Assembly: GCF_932526225.1 (NCBI RefSeq)
Contig: NC_064035.1
Span: forward strand, 20,635,969 to 20,699,968
Source: Nematostella vectensis
Lineage: Eukaryota; Cnidaria; Anthozoa; Actiniaria; Edwardsiidae
Length of the DNA: 64,000 nt
Direction of reading: 5' to 3'
In this document: positions 39,601 through 51,400 of the stretch, in pieces
Layout: each line of letters begins with the position of its first letter
Position numbering within the stretch: the first letter of the stretch is position 1
Translations under genes and position numbers: made by a program
Notes under the pieces: generated by a model
What the model saw: only the letters and a program-made list of their open reading frames with translations
What the model was told of the DNA's origin: nothing
Databases searched by the model: none

Positions 39601-40415
39601 TTCCTCTTCTATGACAAGCAACCTGCAGCTGCAAGGTGAAACTAAGTCTATATTATCACACATTCTCTTATCAATTGAATTGGTGAAAACGGAAAAATAC
39701 TGGCTAGACGCTTGAAATGCAGATAGAGGGTTTCAAAAGCGATTTATCTCAAAGATAAGAGCACAGCTTTACGCTAGAAAACCATAAGTCTTTACAACTG
39801 CACCACAAATAATAATCACTTGAAATTGAAATGTATAAGCTTACTTATTGCCACTACATGTTGAAAGAATAAATAAGTTATAATTTTTCCTAATACATCT
39901 GAATGTATTTCTAAATAAAATCATTAAGTGTGGTTAACCCTGGAGATCGTAATACCTTCAAGGGAATTTCAAAGCCGATTGAATGATAATAAAATATTTT
40001 ATTTTTCGCCAAATGGGGGATGTTTCTAGAGCTTCCAAACTTTCGCAATCTTTCTTACCCAAGCAGGGAGGTCGTCCATTTTTGCCACTATCTCTGAATC
40101 GGTTTTCATAACTTCTTGTAATTTAGCTCTTCTCTTGCTTTTATCTTCTTGATTAAGTTTCCACATCGTAAAGACGAGAAGTCCGCACAAAACCCACACA
40201 TAGCTCAAACCCATCCAACCCATAAACCATATTCCGAGAGCTACACCGACGAACTTCAAATACTTCAAAACAAATGTAACGATTGGGATTTCAGTAGGTT
40301 TGGCCTTTTTCTCAGGTTCTTCTGCAGCTTTAGGGTCATTTTGGTTCTGGTTTGTGGTTAATGGAGCCTTTTCTTCGCCCGTTTTTATAGAGCTCCCTTC
40401 ACGCTGGGCAGCCAT
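21636..40415 (-). CDS. Extended synaptotagmin (E-Syt2-like), isoform with first exon 1a, 744 aa
   Basis: Exons, 5' to 3': 40059-40415, 36991-37032, 34960-35097, 34621-34697, 34382-34448, 33573-33662, 32929-32984, 32329-32446, 31834-31933, 31389-31459, 30846-31070, 30335-30415, 30176-30250, 29655-29741, 28955-29104, 28374-28468, 27260-27340, 24227-24361, 23511-23616, 22295-22344, 21636-21669. All are GT-AG and in phase, totalling 745 codons with stop. Order of domains: N-terminal hairpin membrane anchor (IWFMGWMGLSYVWV); SMP lipid-transfer domain (IVQLWPFINDMVVKIMKE through LPNRICIPL); C2A (GVLRIEVTEAKDLV, SDPYAMV, FDEDRASDDEALG); C2B (LFVKLDSAKNLP); an acidic linker (DDTSDEEDAAEAADTEQ); C2C (DSDGLADPYMRSYVLPDKSK, ending VLIDLGKLDLSKPISAW then YMLRDEKDDD). 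E-Syts tether the ER to the plasma membrane and move lipids in response to calcium. Three C2 domains fit E-Syt2/3 rather than E-Syt1. Introns carry many minisatellites. Confidence 0.93.
22570..23390. repeat. 11-bp minisatellite (~74 copies) in the penultimate E-Syt region
   Basis: The unit is actcataatgg, with blocks of a cccataatgg variant and a few caaaatgg and cgcaatgg variants. It lies between E-Syt exons 19 and 20. Since 11 is not a multiple of three, all three minus frames stay open over part of the array; these are not genes. Confidence 0.97.
23636..24000. repeat. Degenerate ~33-bp tandem repeat in E-Syt intron
   Basis: Repeats of gagacacgttatataataag with gtacat/aaat spacers fill much of the intron between exons 18 and 19. 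Confidence 0.8.
24395..26868 (-). repeat. ~22-24-bp minisatellite (~110 copies) in E-Syt intron, 3'-splice-site-like on the sense strand
   Basis: Plus-strand unit: gaggtctgagggggtgatta then gc, with agggg length variants and a second-half subtype containing gcgatttctgagg. On the gene's sense strand each unit reads GCTAATCACCCCCTCAGACC, i.e. a branch-point-like CTAAT, a pyrimidine run and CAG. The array lies between exons 17 and 18 and ends about 35 bp upstream of the exon-18 acceptor. Confidence 0.95.
26889..26940. repeat. Dispersed repeat copy (also at 28236-28278)
   Basis: The segment aaagttagcactgaaaggca with the following ccctacccctgaaagctcat is closely matched in the same orientation at 28236-28278 (gaaagtagcactaaaagaca, cccctgaaagttcatggggt). 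Both copies lie in neighbouring E-Syt introns. Confidence 0.7.
29264..29422. repeat. Foldback element with ~72-bp arms in E-Syt intron
   Basis: caccaaaaactggaattcga at the left end is the near-exact inverse complement of tcgaattccagtctttggtg at the right end. The arms continue through ctctgccaaatt and the inner cagggcagactgaagaag/cttcttcagtctgccctg, leaving a loop of about 15 bases. This is a MITE or foldback transposon relic between E-Syt exons 14 and 15. Confidence 0.92.
30455..30605. repeat. ~20-bp tandem repeat (acctcggcttgtaagtgact), ~7 copies
   Basis: The repeats lie in the E-Syt intron just upstream (in gene sense) of exon 12. No coding content. Confidence 0.85.
35500..35710. repeat. 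Degenerate ~50-bp repeat in E-Syt intron 2
   Basis: Units of gttttacaatttagtttgct followed by tttagatttgatttc recur about four times. The rest of this 1.9-kb intron (35098-36990) shows nothing recognisable. Confidence 0.65.
37033..40058. other. 3-kb AT-rich first intron of E-Syt
   Basis: This is the intron after exon 1a. It contains only short ORFs without support, plus a ~74-bp tandem repeat at 38584-38760 (ctaaaaaatacctcagaagc, then ttctaagagaaaagcc). Enhancers could lie here but none is identifiable by eye. Confidence 0.6.
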
Positions 40416-41426
40416 GTTGCCTTGTATGGGTGTTGTGTGACGCTTGAACCTTTACCGCTGGTGAAATGCAAATGTCCGGTGGCGCGCGTGACACAAACCA
40501 CCAGTTGAAAAGTTGTTTTGGGGTGGGGGGTGTCGTAGGACTGAAGACTGGCAAAAAAGGCTACTTTTCAACAACAGAAACATGCCTTATACTGAGAAAA
40601 ATGAAATCAAGAATATATTTTTAGAGTTAATTTTTATCAATCGAGTTGAAGAAATCATCCCTATTTGACCATCGGACTAGATAGGATAATGATTTTTAAA
40701 CACCCATATTTTATCGAGGACATATTAATTATTTATCTAGTAGGGTTGTTTAACAGATATGCAATGTTTTTCTCTGTCTACAGACAAACATTCTTCACCA
40801 GACAGACTATAAATATTCATGCTCTTTTGTTTTTAAAGCATTTTCTTCATAAGAACCATTTTTGATGGATCTTTGCGATTCTTCATACCATTAAAGATGC
40901 TATCGTCATTATTCGATATCCTGTCACCCTGCAAGGCTAGTTGTATGAGATGTCAAACAACAAATTCTAGAGTTTCAAGTTTTCTTGGATCTTTAAATTG
41001 TTGAGGCGTCCATCTATTTGAACATGGGGAAAACAAGCAATCGGGAATCAATCTTTCCTTTTGGGCTGAAGAAAACTAACTCTATTGATGGAATTGTATT
41101 GGACTTGAAATGCTTTTTTTTCTTTTTTACTTTCTGCAGGTGTCCATAACCTTTTATATTTAAATGATAAATCATATTTTATTCGAATTTATAGTAAATT
41201 TTGCATCAGAATTGAGCTTGGAATGTTAATCGCTTCTTGGATCATTTTACAATTACCTCAAAAGATTCTCAATATACTTTCATTCTAGATAAAAAATACC
41301 AAAAACCAGCCTTGACACAAAACTTTAATCCTTGCATAAATTAATTTAATATTATTAGTTATTGATAATAATGCAGATTCTTTACATTGTAAAATGGAAA
41401 CATCAAAATGTTGATGACTGTCTTAC

Positions 41427-41777
41427 CCAAGCAGGTAGCTCGTCGACCCTAGCGGCGACCGCCTTTTCCTCTTCCTCAGCCAATGCACGCGTTATTGTCT
41501 TCTTCTCCTGCTTTTTCTCCTGTTTCTTGACCCAGATAGTAAATATTAGCGTGCCAAGTACCACCCATAGGTAACCAAACCCAAACCATCCCACGAACCA
41601 CACTAGAAGTGCTGCTCCTGTGTATTTCAAGAAAGTCATGATGACTTTGACGATAAGTTGTGATTCCTCTGATTTCGAAGGAGCGCTAGGCATATCTGAT
41701 GGAGGCACATCTTGTGATAACTGCTCATCTTGTTTCACAGAGTTTTCTAAACTTGATGCTTTCTGTGTTTCGCCCAT
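41427..41777 (-). CDS. Alternative first coding exon 1b of the E-Syt gene
   Basis: This 117-codon exon starts at ATG 41777 and ends DELPAW at a phase-0 donor (CTTGG|GTAAGA). Exon 1a ends DDLPAW at the same phase and the same donor sequence. Both can therefore splice to exon 2 (VFFPDVERAEWLNK, 36991-37032). Exon 1b encodes its own cytosolic tail and hairpin (VWFVGWFGFGYLWV), similar to but distinct from that of exon 1a. Use of 1b would give a 742-aa protein. The simplest reading is two promoters giving two isoforms with different anchors. Exon 1b could instead be a decaying duplicate, but its frame is intact. Confidence 0.85.
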
Positions 41778-43086
41778 TTTACCATTTCATGTGAAGCACT
41801 ATTGTTGAATGTTTTAGCAAAACCCATTCAAAGACGTGTTGTGTAAAATCGTTTACCGCTGTGTTTAGACAGTATCATCCAATCACAGATCGCGTTTTTC
41901 TTTTTGTTGAAACATGTTACAGCTTAGGTCACAGCCATATTTGGAGAAGATTGACAGGTTCTTAACTTTGGTGTTTTCCGCTTAATCTTCCCTCCCAGAG
42001 AATTGTTTCACCAAAGTCATAACAAGCATATACACATATTACATTAAATGATAATAATAATAATAAAACGTCAGTCCAAAGGGCGAATGACAGTTTCAAG
42101 ACCGAAAGGTGCTTATTGGTATACACCTATTTCAATAAAGGTTTTCAGCGCGACAATTGCTAGATGTCAGTTCTACGACCGAAAGGTGTTGATGGGTATT
42201 AATTATTTGTAAAAATAAAGGTGATAAATAAACTCAAGCGATGTCAGAACCATATAATAATTATATTGAATGGATATAGTCGTGTTTTTTTATATTTTGC
42301 TGAATTTGGAATAAATATTTTGGGATTCATGGGTCCTTTGGGTCGTAGAACTGCCATTTGTCAATGGACATTTCCACTGCCAACGTTTTTGAAATAGGTG
42401 TATAATATTCGCAAACATAGAATAAATGAACTCTTGCGATGTCAGACATCGATGGCCTTACACGGATTATCGTATGATTGAAACATATTCTTGCATTCGA
42501 AAAAAAATATATAATGGGTATACAATGGAAGCCACGGTACCTTTCGGGTGGCATTGGCCAAATCGCCATTTGCACCGACGTATTTTTACATAGGTGTATG
42601 CATAATCCCCCACACCCGCAAACCCCCGCAGTATTGATATTTGCCTGTTTGTCACCCAAGGAATCATTGTTTAGGACCCTCCTGTTAGGACACAAAAACA
42701 TTTTTTGAAAGATACGCGGGCTTAGAAATGTTACTGCATCTAGCATTACATAGTTCGTTTTATCTGTTCGGAAATAACCGTCTATTAATCCTTTTGAAGC
42801 TGGTAAACCTAATCCAAACATATAAAGGACAACGATGCGCAATCCCTCCAATCCGAAAACACAAGAACCACAGAACGAGGTGCGAGAAAACATTAGGGGT
42901 GAGGGTGCAGGAGGGGGTCACACGGAGGTCGCGCACTGCTATTTCACACACTTGAATCTCTTTATTATAAATTATCTTTATTGATTACGTTTCTCACCCT
43001 CGAGGAAATGGCACCAAGAGTAGCAAAAAAAAAACAACAACAAAAAAAAAACTCCTAACGTCAAAAAATTACTATACAGCGATTAA
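41778..43086. other. Intergenic region upstream of E-Syt with repeated modules
   Basis: The stretch contains the likely promoter of exon 1b. Between about 42080 and 42620 a module with gtcagttctacgaccgaaag occurs in direct copies (near 42085 and 42166) and in inverted form (near 42330-42350 and 42535-42560, ctttgggtcgtagaactgcc). aaataggtgtat also recurs. This looks like a small mobile-element cluster. A 188-codon minus-strand ORF here (42327-42893) matches nothing I recognise and overlaps the repeats. Confidence 0.55.
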
Positions 43087-46000
43087 TTATAACTCATCTT
43101 TCGCTTTTTCTTTTGAAAGTGAAACGGTAGCTTTCTCTTCCACAAATTTGATTAAGTCTTTGAGTTCTCTCCCACCGTCAAACTTGATTGGGTTCTTTTT
43201 GTCCTTTGACGTTGCAAAATAAATAGTTGGGAATCCTTCGACTGCGTAAGTACTAGGCACATCGTTGGCTGTGGCGTCGATCTTAGCGATAACAATGTTC
43301 TTGTCGTTTCGAAAGTGCTTGCCCAGTTTCTTGAAGGTGGGCTCCAGAGCCTTACAATGGCCACACCAAGGGGCGTAGAACTCAATAAGGACGTCCTTCT
43401 TGGGGTCGTTGACGATCTCATCGAAAGTCTTCCCCACAACCACCGTAACCGGCTCCTTGTTAGATTTTGGCACAGGTTGGGACTTGATGATGGGTTTCAA
43501 GTTGCCTGAAAATAAAGCGGATATTCCGATCATTACACGAAATGTAACTTTCAGTCTAAAGGAAAAGTCAGTTTTCTTTGCAGAGAAACACTGAACTGGT
43601 CTTTCCAGATCGCGCATGGCATCACCCGGGGGGAGAGGGAGGGGGGGAATCTGATAAAAACAGACAGGGGTGATGTCAGCAAAATCAATTTTAACCATGA
43701 GGGAAGGCACTTTTGGTGTGGTTAACAGCTATTCCTACCCCTAAGAGATGGAATGGGTGTGGTCGAGGAAATTTTAAACCCTAAGAGCAAGCATCTCTTT
43801 CGTTCTAATTGGCAGATGGACACCTTGTATTGTTACCGACAATAAAGCCGGAAGTATTAACCGATCAGTGACTTGTGGTTTATTAAAATACGTTTCGGGC
43901 AGAATTGGAAAATCTTTAAGTACCCCCTGAAGGATGGCACGAGATGGTCGAAATTTTATACCCTAAAAGATGTGACGATCACCCCCGTCTACTTTTCTAG
44001 AGAGTCCCCCCTGGGGGGGGGTTCTCATCGCAGGCGACACTTGGGTAGGAACATGAATTTCTTAAATCCCAAAAGATAAATTTTTGAGACGATTGTCATC
44101 AATTTTGTCCTCCCCCTGTTTTCGAGGACTAGGTTCGAGTAGCCTTGGTCTCACAAAAGGCCTTGCCTTCTTGACAATACATCACTATGTTGATCAGCAA
44201 TTGGCAAAAATACACACCTGCTTTAAACTCCTCCACAAACTCTCTCAGGCTGTCTTCACTGAACTCCTCCTCATCAGGGTCCATGCGGAACTTCCTGCCC
44301 TCCTTGTCAAAACACCCCACATTCACCTCCTCTCCGGACTCGGCAAGACCGAAATCCTTTAATTCTTGCTCTGATTCTTCCTCATTTGCAATGGCAAAGG
44401 TGATGTCACGGTGATCCTTGGCAACTTCGATCACTTTGGAACGCCAGAATTGGGTGGCTGTGGGATCGAAAACAAAGGCATTAAATGGCGCTTTATAGGG
44501 GATGAGGGATTATAGTATAAATTCAGGTTAGGGTAGGAAAGGGAGGATGGAATAGCTATAAAGTAATATATGATCAGTGAAATAAGAATAGAATGAAGCA
44601 AAAGCTTTCTGTTTGTGGGATACAAAAATGTTTTAAAAATTCTACCCACTATCACAATATAGTTTCCCTTTGCCAACATCGCTATCAGTGGCAGAAGAAA
44701 ATACTTTAACTATCCCACAAACAAATTAAAATGCTTGAAAAAATGTGAAACTCTATGTGCTTAGAAAATACTTGGAAACCTTTGCGGCAACTAAATGATA
44801 ACCAAAAGCATTCAAAAGGTTTTAATCCGATTGCGAGACAGCAAAGTCACGGGAAGAAGCCATGTTACAAAACTTTGACCAATTAAAATTTAAATAAAAA
44901 ACCATAACATTTAGAGAACCGTTGAGCCAAGTTTCTCAAGTATTCATTGGATGAGCATGGGGACACTGTGACCTCATTGGTTGGATTTATTTTTTTAATC
45001 TAATTGGTCAATAACAAAAAGCTGCCAGCATTGCATGCTTCCTGTGATTACTCTTACCAACTCTATTGTCGAACCCAAAGTCCACGCCATAGTAGACAAT
45101 ACAGAGAGGCCTGGCAGCATACTTCTTGTCCTTGTCATACGAAGTGTAGAGACCTACAAGGGGCACACGCTTGTCTTTGTAGAAACCCTGCAGAGCAGCT
45201 GGTGACAGATCTTTGCCCTGCAACCAACAAGACACTCAATGCTCGGTACAATAGTTACTAGGTTATGGTCTTTCTATATCAGTGGGATCTCATGGAGTTA
45301 TCCCAAAAACAGATGGGTTTATCTTTTGCAAGATCAATTTTTGCACTAAAGTGTAGCAAAGTGGTCAAACCGATCCCCCACTCCTTAGCCAAGTGACCCA
45401 ACAATTATATTCATTTGGTTCGTACACGTTCAAGAAGAGATCTAGTTCACTGGACCTGATAAGTGTCACTGATTGTTGTTTGTTTTTACCTCATATACAA
45501 AGTGCTTTGGCTCATATTTTGAGAGGAATCGTTCAGGCTGGAAAAGAACAATTGAACTTTTCTTGATTCCAAAGTGTTTCTTTGCAGCAGCGTCAAAAGT
45601 ATGTGCGAATGGGTAATCATCTCTGACATCATTGTTGGCTTCAAGGTAACTTTCAAGCATTTTATCATCTTCTCCATCAAAGAATCCCATGATAGTTATA
45701 TCATCCTTCTCTTTCATGAAGTCCTGCACTGCCTTCAAAGAGCTTAGAATTCGAGAGCTTGGTCCAACTTGGCTACGCATGTAGGACGCAATACCTAGAA
45801 ACATACAAAATAAGATCCTTATTCGAATGTCACACACAAACTGTCTTTATTGATTGCTATGACAAACATCTTGAAAAAAACATTTACTATTACTGGTATC
45901 ATATTAAGTAGTACAGTATCACATTATTCACCATATTGGTCTCGTTGGCCTTTGTATTCGGTAGCTTTTCCCTTCCTAAAGACCTTCAGAGTAGGGTAAC

Positions 46001-47889
46001 CCTGGACTTCGTATTTCTGAGCAAGTTCACTCTCAATAGTAGCATCAACTATTGCGAGAGGGATAGGAGGATCGTGCTTCTGCAGTTCCTGAGCAGCCTT
46101 CTCGTACTCAGGCGCAAGTTGTTTACAGTGTCCACACCTGTTATTACGAGAGAAAACAAACAGTTAAAATGAGTTAAAAGACAATAAGGATAGAGGAAAT
46201 CGTTTCAAGGTAAACAAATGTTGAATATGACCATATATATCTCAGTAATCACGGTATAACTTAGCTTGAGCACTGGTACAATAAATAACTTTTATTTAGG
46301 AATATGGAAGAAATTAATAAAACATTTTGAAATGCTACTGTACTGGGTGTCACAGGCAAATCAAAATCAATAAAAGTGCCCCTAGCATCAAATTCCTTTA
46401 TGCTTTCTATAATATTCACTTATTCTGAAATGAAGAATAGGCAAAGAGTATTCATATGGTATTAGACAATATTAAACAAATCTTATAATTTGACCACAAG
46501 CAATGATGCAAACATTAAGGTAAAGTCAGAGGATTACCATGGGGCAAAGAATTCCACTAGCATCAAGCTCTCTCTGTTAACAACTTCAGTGAAGTTTTCC
46601 TTGGTCAGTGTCAAAGCTGCCACTGGTGGTGGCTTCCAGTTAGGATCAGATTGCTTCTTCATATACTCCACAATTCCTTTGAAAACAATGGGCTCAAATT
46701 TCAGTCATCTACAAGTGAATAGGCTGTGTAAACATAGTGGAAGGATCCCTATTATCATCCATGTTTAGATGGTTATGTACTTGGTGGGTCAGCAGATGGG
46801 TTAATAATGTTTGTGCATACACCTGTAAGAAGAAGATCAAACACTTTACAGTAGAACTAACACTCCATCTCACTATCATTTCGACTACAATACTTCTGCT
46901 GATTTGAGAAATGAAAGATTTGTAATTCTTATTACAGCAACTTAGTGGTCTAATATTTTCTCTGGGCTTTCAAGTTTTGATGTTTATAATAGCCGGGTAG
47001 AAAAAGAGAAGGTATTACTCCCACCAATCATTACTCTACAATATACAATAGAATATCTTACATTGAAGAGACATACAATATTTAGATTACAGGATTTTGC
47101 AAAGTTGTCTTACCACTTTCCTCTCTCGGTCCTTCGTACTCATAGGGTGTCCCTTTACGGAATATCTTCAGGGTGGGGTAGCCACTAACATCAAATCTCT
47201 GAGCAATATCAGAAGCAACAGTTGCATCCATTTTAGCAAAGGGGACAGGGGGGTCGTTGAGCTTCATCTTTTTGGCAGCTTTGGCATACTCTGGTGCAAG
47301 TGACTTACAATGTCCACACCTGGGGAATCACAAAAATATTTTGGACTTATTAATCTCTGCTGTTCAAGTTTTGTAGAAGCATCAATAAAAGTGATAATAA
47401 TGATCAAGTTTAAACCTATATGAAGTCTGTTCTAAAATATTCCTGTTCACAGCATTTTCCTTAACTGTTCATTTCTATTGATTTATTAATTACTTATAGC
47501 GATGATAAGAGTCATTTTAATTTTTCTTCAGAGCAAAAGTTTTTAAAGTCCAACAACAAAAAATATTGCAAACAAAAACTATCTTAATCAATACAAAACT
47601 TTGGAACAAAGAAAGATGCATACCAAGGCGCGTAGAATTCTACAAGAATGATATTATTTTCCTCAATAACTCGGTCGAAGTTTTTAGAGTTAAGCACTAA
47701 AACATCATCCTCTTCTTTAACTTCGTCTGAATCGTCCGCGTCGTTTTTTTCTTGCTCGTCGTCGTTTTCAGCTCCAGGGTCCGAGTCTTCAGTTTCTTTA
47801 TCCTCTAGGATCTCCTCAGCATATCCTAGATATGCAAAAGCTACCAGAGCAAGTAAGGAAATTGCTATTAAGGTCTTAATTCGTGCCAT
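43087..47889 (-). CDS. PDIA4: Protein disulfide-isomerase A4 (ERp72), 8 exons, 646 aa
   Basis: Exons, 5' to 3': 47624-47889, 47114-47319, 46538-46676, 45932-46137, 45490-45794, 45058-45217, 44218-44457, 43087-43505. The sum is 647 codons with stop, close to the ~645 aa of vertebrate PDIA4. A signal peptide ([18 protein letters not shown]) is followed by an acidic Asp/Glu-rich segment typical of ERp72. Then come thioredoxin domains a0, a, b, b' and a'. All three catalytic domains keep APWCGHC: a0 across exons 1/2, a across exons 3/4, a' inside exon 8. The C-terminus is AKDEL, an ER retention signal. The enzyme forms and rearranges disulphides in the ER lumen. It is divergent from HPRT with possible ER-stress elements between them. 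Confidence 0.97.
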
Positions 47890-48451
47890 TTCTTACGTTG
47901 AACCTACTGAGAGATTAACAAACTTACTCTCAGCCTACAACAGCAGTTCAGAGATTCCCGTACTACAAGGAGAACTGTATCAGCCAATCAGCGCGCGACA
48001 TGTTATAGATAGAGAACCAATCATCACACGCTACGCGTAAATTTCTTTTCTTTCTCCTGCGAAACGAGATTTTTACACTCAAAGACTTTCTATAGAATCA
48101 TATGAATCAATAATTGAAATGATTGTTTGCTTTGATGATGATTATTCAAAATGATTGATCAATAGCCCCAAAGTCATTTGACTCGAGTGGAGAGAGGAGT
48201 CACTAATGTAAAGAGACAGTTATGCTCCCGAAAAATTTAACAATTTTCATGCAATATATTTTTTAATTTATGTAACAATACACAGGAATCCAGAACATTC
48301 ACATTGACGCTGTTGCTGAACCAATTTGTATGGCTGTGGGTTGCCTGTGTTGATAGCATTCATAGACTGGGACTAGACGTGAGTACCCTGGGTCTTTCCG
48401 GGTCAGTGGTCAGCAGACAGAAAAAAGCGCTAAGATAAGAGAAATAATAAA
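47890..48451. promoter_or_regulatory. Divergent PDIA4-HPRT promoter region with ERSE-like motifs
   Basis: About 560 bp separates the two start codons. It holds two CCAAT boxes in the same orientation, at 47984-47988 and 48017-48021. Each is followed after exactly 9 bases by a half-site: ACATG (47998-48002) and CTACG (48031-48035). The ER stress element consensus is CCAAT-N9-CCACG, so the second copy has one mismatch. PDIA4 is a known unfolded-protein-response target in vertebrates. Use of these sites here is an inference. Confidence 0.5.
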
Positions 48452-51400
48452 ATGGCGGATCATGAATACATAACGGTAAGACTGCGTTTTCATCACATCT
48501 TATTACCTATAGAGTTTATACTTATATTCTTTGCCAATCTTATATGTGATGGATGTGATATTTAGAAAAAAATATCATGATAAGCACATGGTCACACTAT
48601 GTGTTTCGATGCCATATCAGGCCCTCATATTATATTTCGTAGAACCAAATAGGCGTAGTAAGAAAGGAGTCAATAATGAGTCATTCCTTTTATCTACTAG
48701 AGGGGCAGGTACCATTTTCTTTTATATCTCAGTTGTAGAAAATCTGGCTCTGGGGCAGGGGGTGAGAGGGTTGCCCCGTACTAGCAACGGCCCTGCCCTT
48801 AGCCTGCGTAGCAAGCGGCAATGGCCCTGCCCTTAGCCCGCGTAGCAAGCGGCAACGGCCCTGCCATTAGCCTGCGTAGCAAGCGGCAACGGCCCTGCCA
48901 TTAGCCTGCATAGCAAGCGTTTCTGTGGAGTTTCGAGCGAAGAATGTGGCGGCGCAAAGAATGGGGAGAGAGAGAAGAAAATGCTTGCAAGCACTCGTAG
49001 TATTTTTCAGACACACCTCCAAGTGACAAACCTTGACAAGTGTGTATAATTCAAAACAGCTGTCAAATTTAGTTCCCCAAAAAACGAGCATGTTGTCTTC
49101 CTTTGAATGTGCCTCAAGTTGGAATATATCTTTGCTAGGACCAATCGACAAAACGGCTAACGAATTTCCTCCACCCAATAGCTGTTTGTATAACGCACCC
49201 CTGTCTCAGTTAAAACATCTTTCAGTGGATCCTTGTGCAATGCTATTTTGAGAAATTGTGAGTGTGAATCTGCGAAATGTCACTCAGCCTTAGCCGCGCC
49301 GCGCCAATCAGAAACCTCAAATTCTGTGATCAGAAAATGATTGCAGACTCTTCGCTGTTAGCCAAAAAGACAATGAGTGCTGGCAAGCGTTTCCTTCTTC
49401 CCCTTCCGCCTTCTCTTTTTTTGCGCTTGCCCCATTTTTTGTGCGGCCATATTCCTCACTCGCTCTCTATTCCTGCTGAAACTTCACAGAAATGCTTGCT
49501 ATGCAGGCTACCCTGCCATATCCTTTATTCAAAATCATGTGGAATAATTAAAATAACTATCCAGGTTTATTAAATGACATTTTATCTTTCATGTGAGTAC
49601 AATATTGTGATTTGACTGTTTGAGTGGATGGAAATGGATTGAAAGTGGTACTTTTAGATTGCGTAACAGCCTATCCCTCTACTCAACCATTAAAATTGCA
49701 TTAATAGACCGACTAGATCCTTTGCATTAATAGACCGACTAGATCCTTTGCATTAATAGACAGACTAGATCCGTTGCATAAAATCTCTTTCATGGGGAAT
49801 TGGTTCCTTTCTGTTTGTTACAGTTGGGCAAAGTAATCAGGAAGATTTTACATTGTTTTGTTCCACACTTTTTTCATTTTAATTAAACTTTCTTAGACAA
49901 GTGTCCAAGTGCCCCTTTAAGGTACCTGCGCCAGATGGGTGTTACTAACAAAATCATAAAATAAAATGCAGGAGTGGTGGATAGACACCCTTTGGGTTAA
50001 TGATAGGATATTTATTGAGGAACAATTTCCAACCTTCAATGTAATCTGATACGAGTTAATATTTAACTTATAATCGATTTCCACTAATGTGTGAAATTCG
50101 CTAGAACGTAAATGCAATGTCCTAAAGGTTTGAGTCTTTGGGTTTCAGATTCCTGATGATTACCAGGGCTACCCCCTTAACATGTTTTGTATCCCAAAAC
50201 ACTACGAGGGAGATCTTGAGCATGTCATGATACCAAAGGGTCTCATTCAAGACAGGTCAATTGACAAGTTTGTGATATTTGTAGTCGTTCCTGACATAAA
50301 ATGGTTTTGATAGCTACAATATCAATTAAAGACAATCATTTTATTCATTATTTTTGTAAAATACTGTAAAATACTGTACTGTCCAAATGGAAGTGTATTT
50401 GGAACTGTGTGTCCATATGGGCAGAATTTACACTCTTGATAGCAAAGAAGTCAAAATTATTATATTTCACCTAGAAATGGTGCATAGTCAATCAAACTTT
50501 CAATGGTACATTATAGCCACAAACTTTGGTAAGCAACACATTTACAAATGGGACAAGGTCTATCTGGTCTGTCAAGAATATCAAGTGTTAAAAATGGTGT
50601 TTTTTCTTTTTGCATGTTTTTCATCTTCTTTTATACTTGTAGAACTGAGCGCATTGCCAGGAACATCTGCAGGGAAATGAGTGGGCCTTTGGTGGGGCTG
50701 TGTGTTTTGAAAGGCGGATATCAATTTTTTGCTGATCTGATGGAGTTTATAAGGACAATGAATGCCAATTCTGGTATGTTTAATCTTATATTTTCAGATA
50801 CAGACATTTAGTTTTAGTGGTTAGAGGCATATAAGAAAATAAAAGAACCAGCAAATGCTGGTATGCAGGCTAAAGTGAAGGTTATGAATACCAACAAACC
50901 TTTTTATTTTCTATTTATTTTTCAGCCGAGTCCATGCAGATGTCTGTGGATTTTGTCAGATTAAAAAGTTATGAGGTGATGTTTTTTCTGTATTAAAATG
51001 CTGTATGATTATCTTAGCATGACCAGTAAAACCATGAACAATGGGTAATGTATGGAATATTGTATTTGTTTTATCAATCACTTGCAAGATATTCAAATGG
51101 TCAATTGGAAACATGTCTCAACAAGTCTTAAAGATAACATAAGATAGTATGGGCACTCTGTTTGGTGGGGTTGGTCACTTTAATTACATGAGAATTCATG
51201 CATCATTAGTTAACAACCCTTAGAATTCTGGCAAACTTTTACCTTTTAACACTGAAAAATATTAGTATTCAGGAGAAAAATGTGTCCCAGGTAGATAGGA
51301 AATTGCAAAATAAGTCCAAATAGATGAACAACCAAACGATGAAGTAAATATTGTTTGGAATTTGAAGCCAGTTTTTCAGTTTTTCAAACTGTTTTTGCTC

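Noticed and set aside
42327..42893. 188-codon minus-strand ORF
   Set aside because: Overlaps repeated modules, no recognisable domain, low-complexity codon pattern, no splice support.
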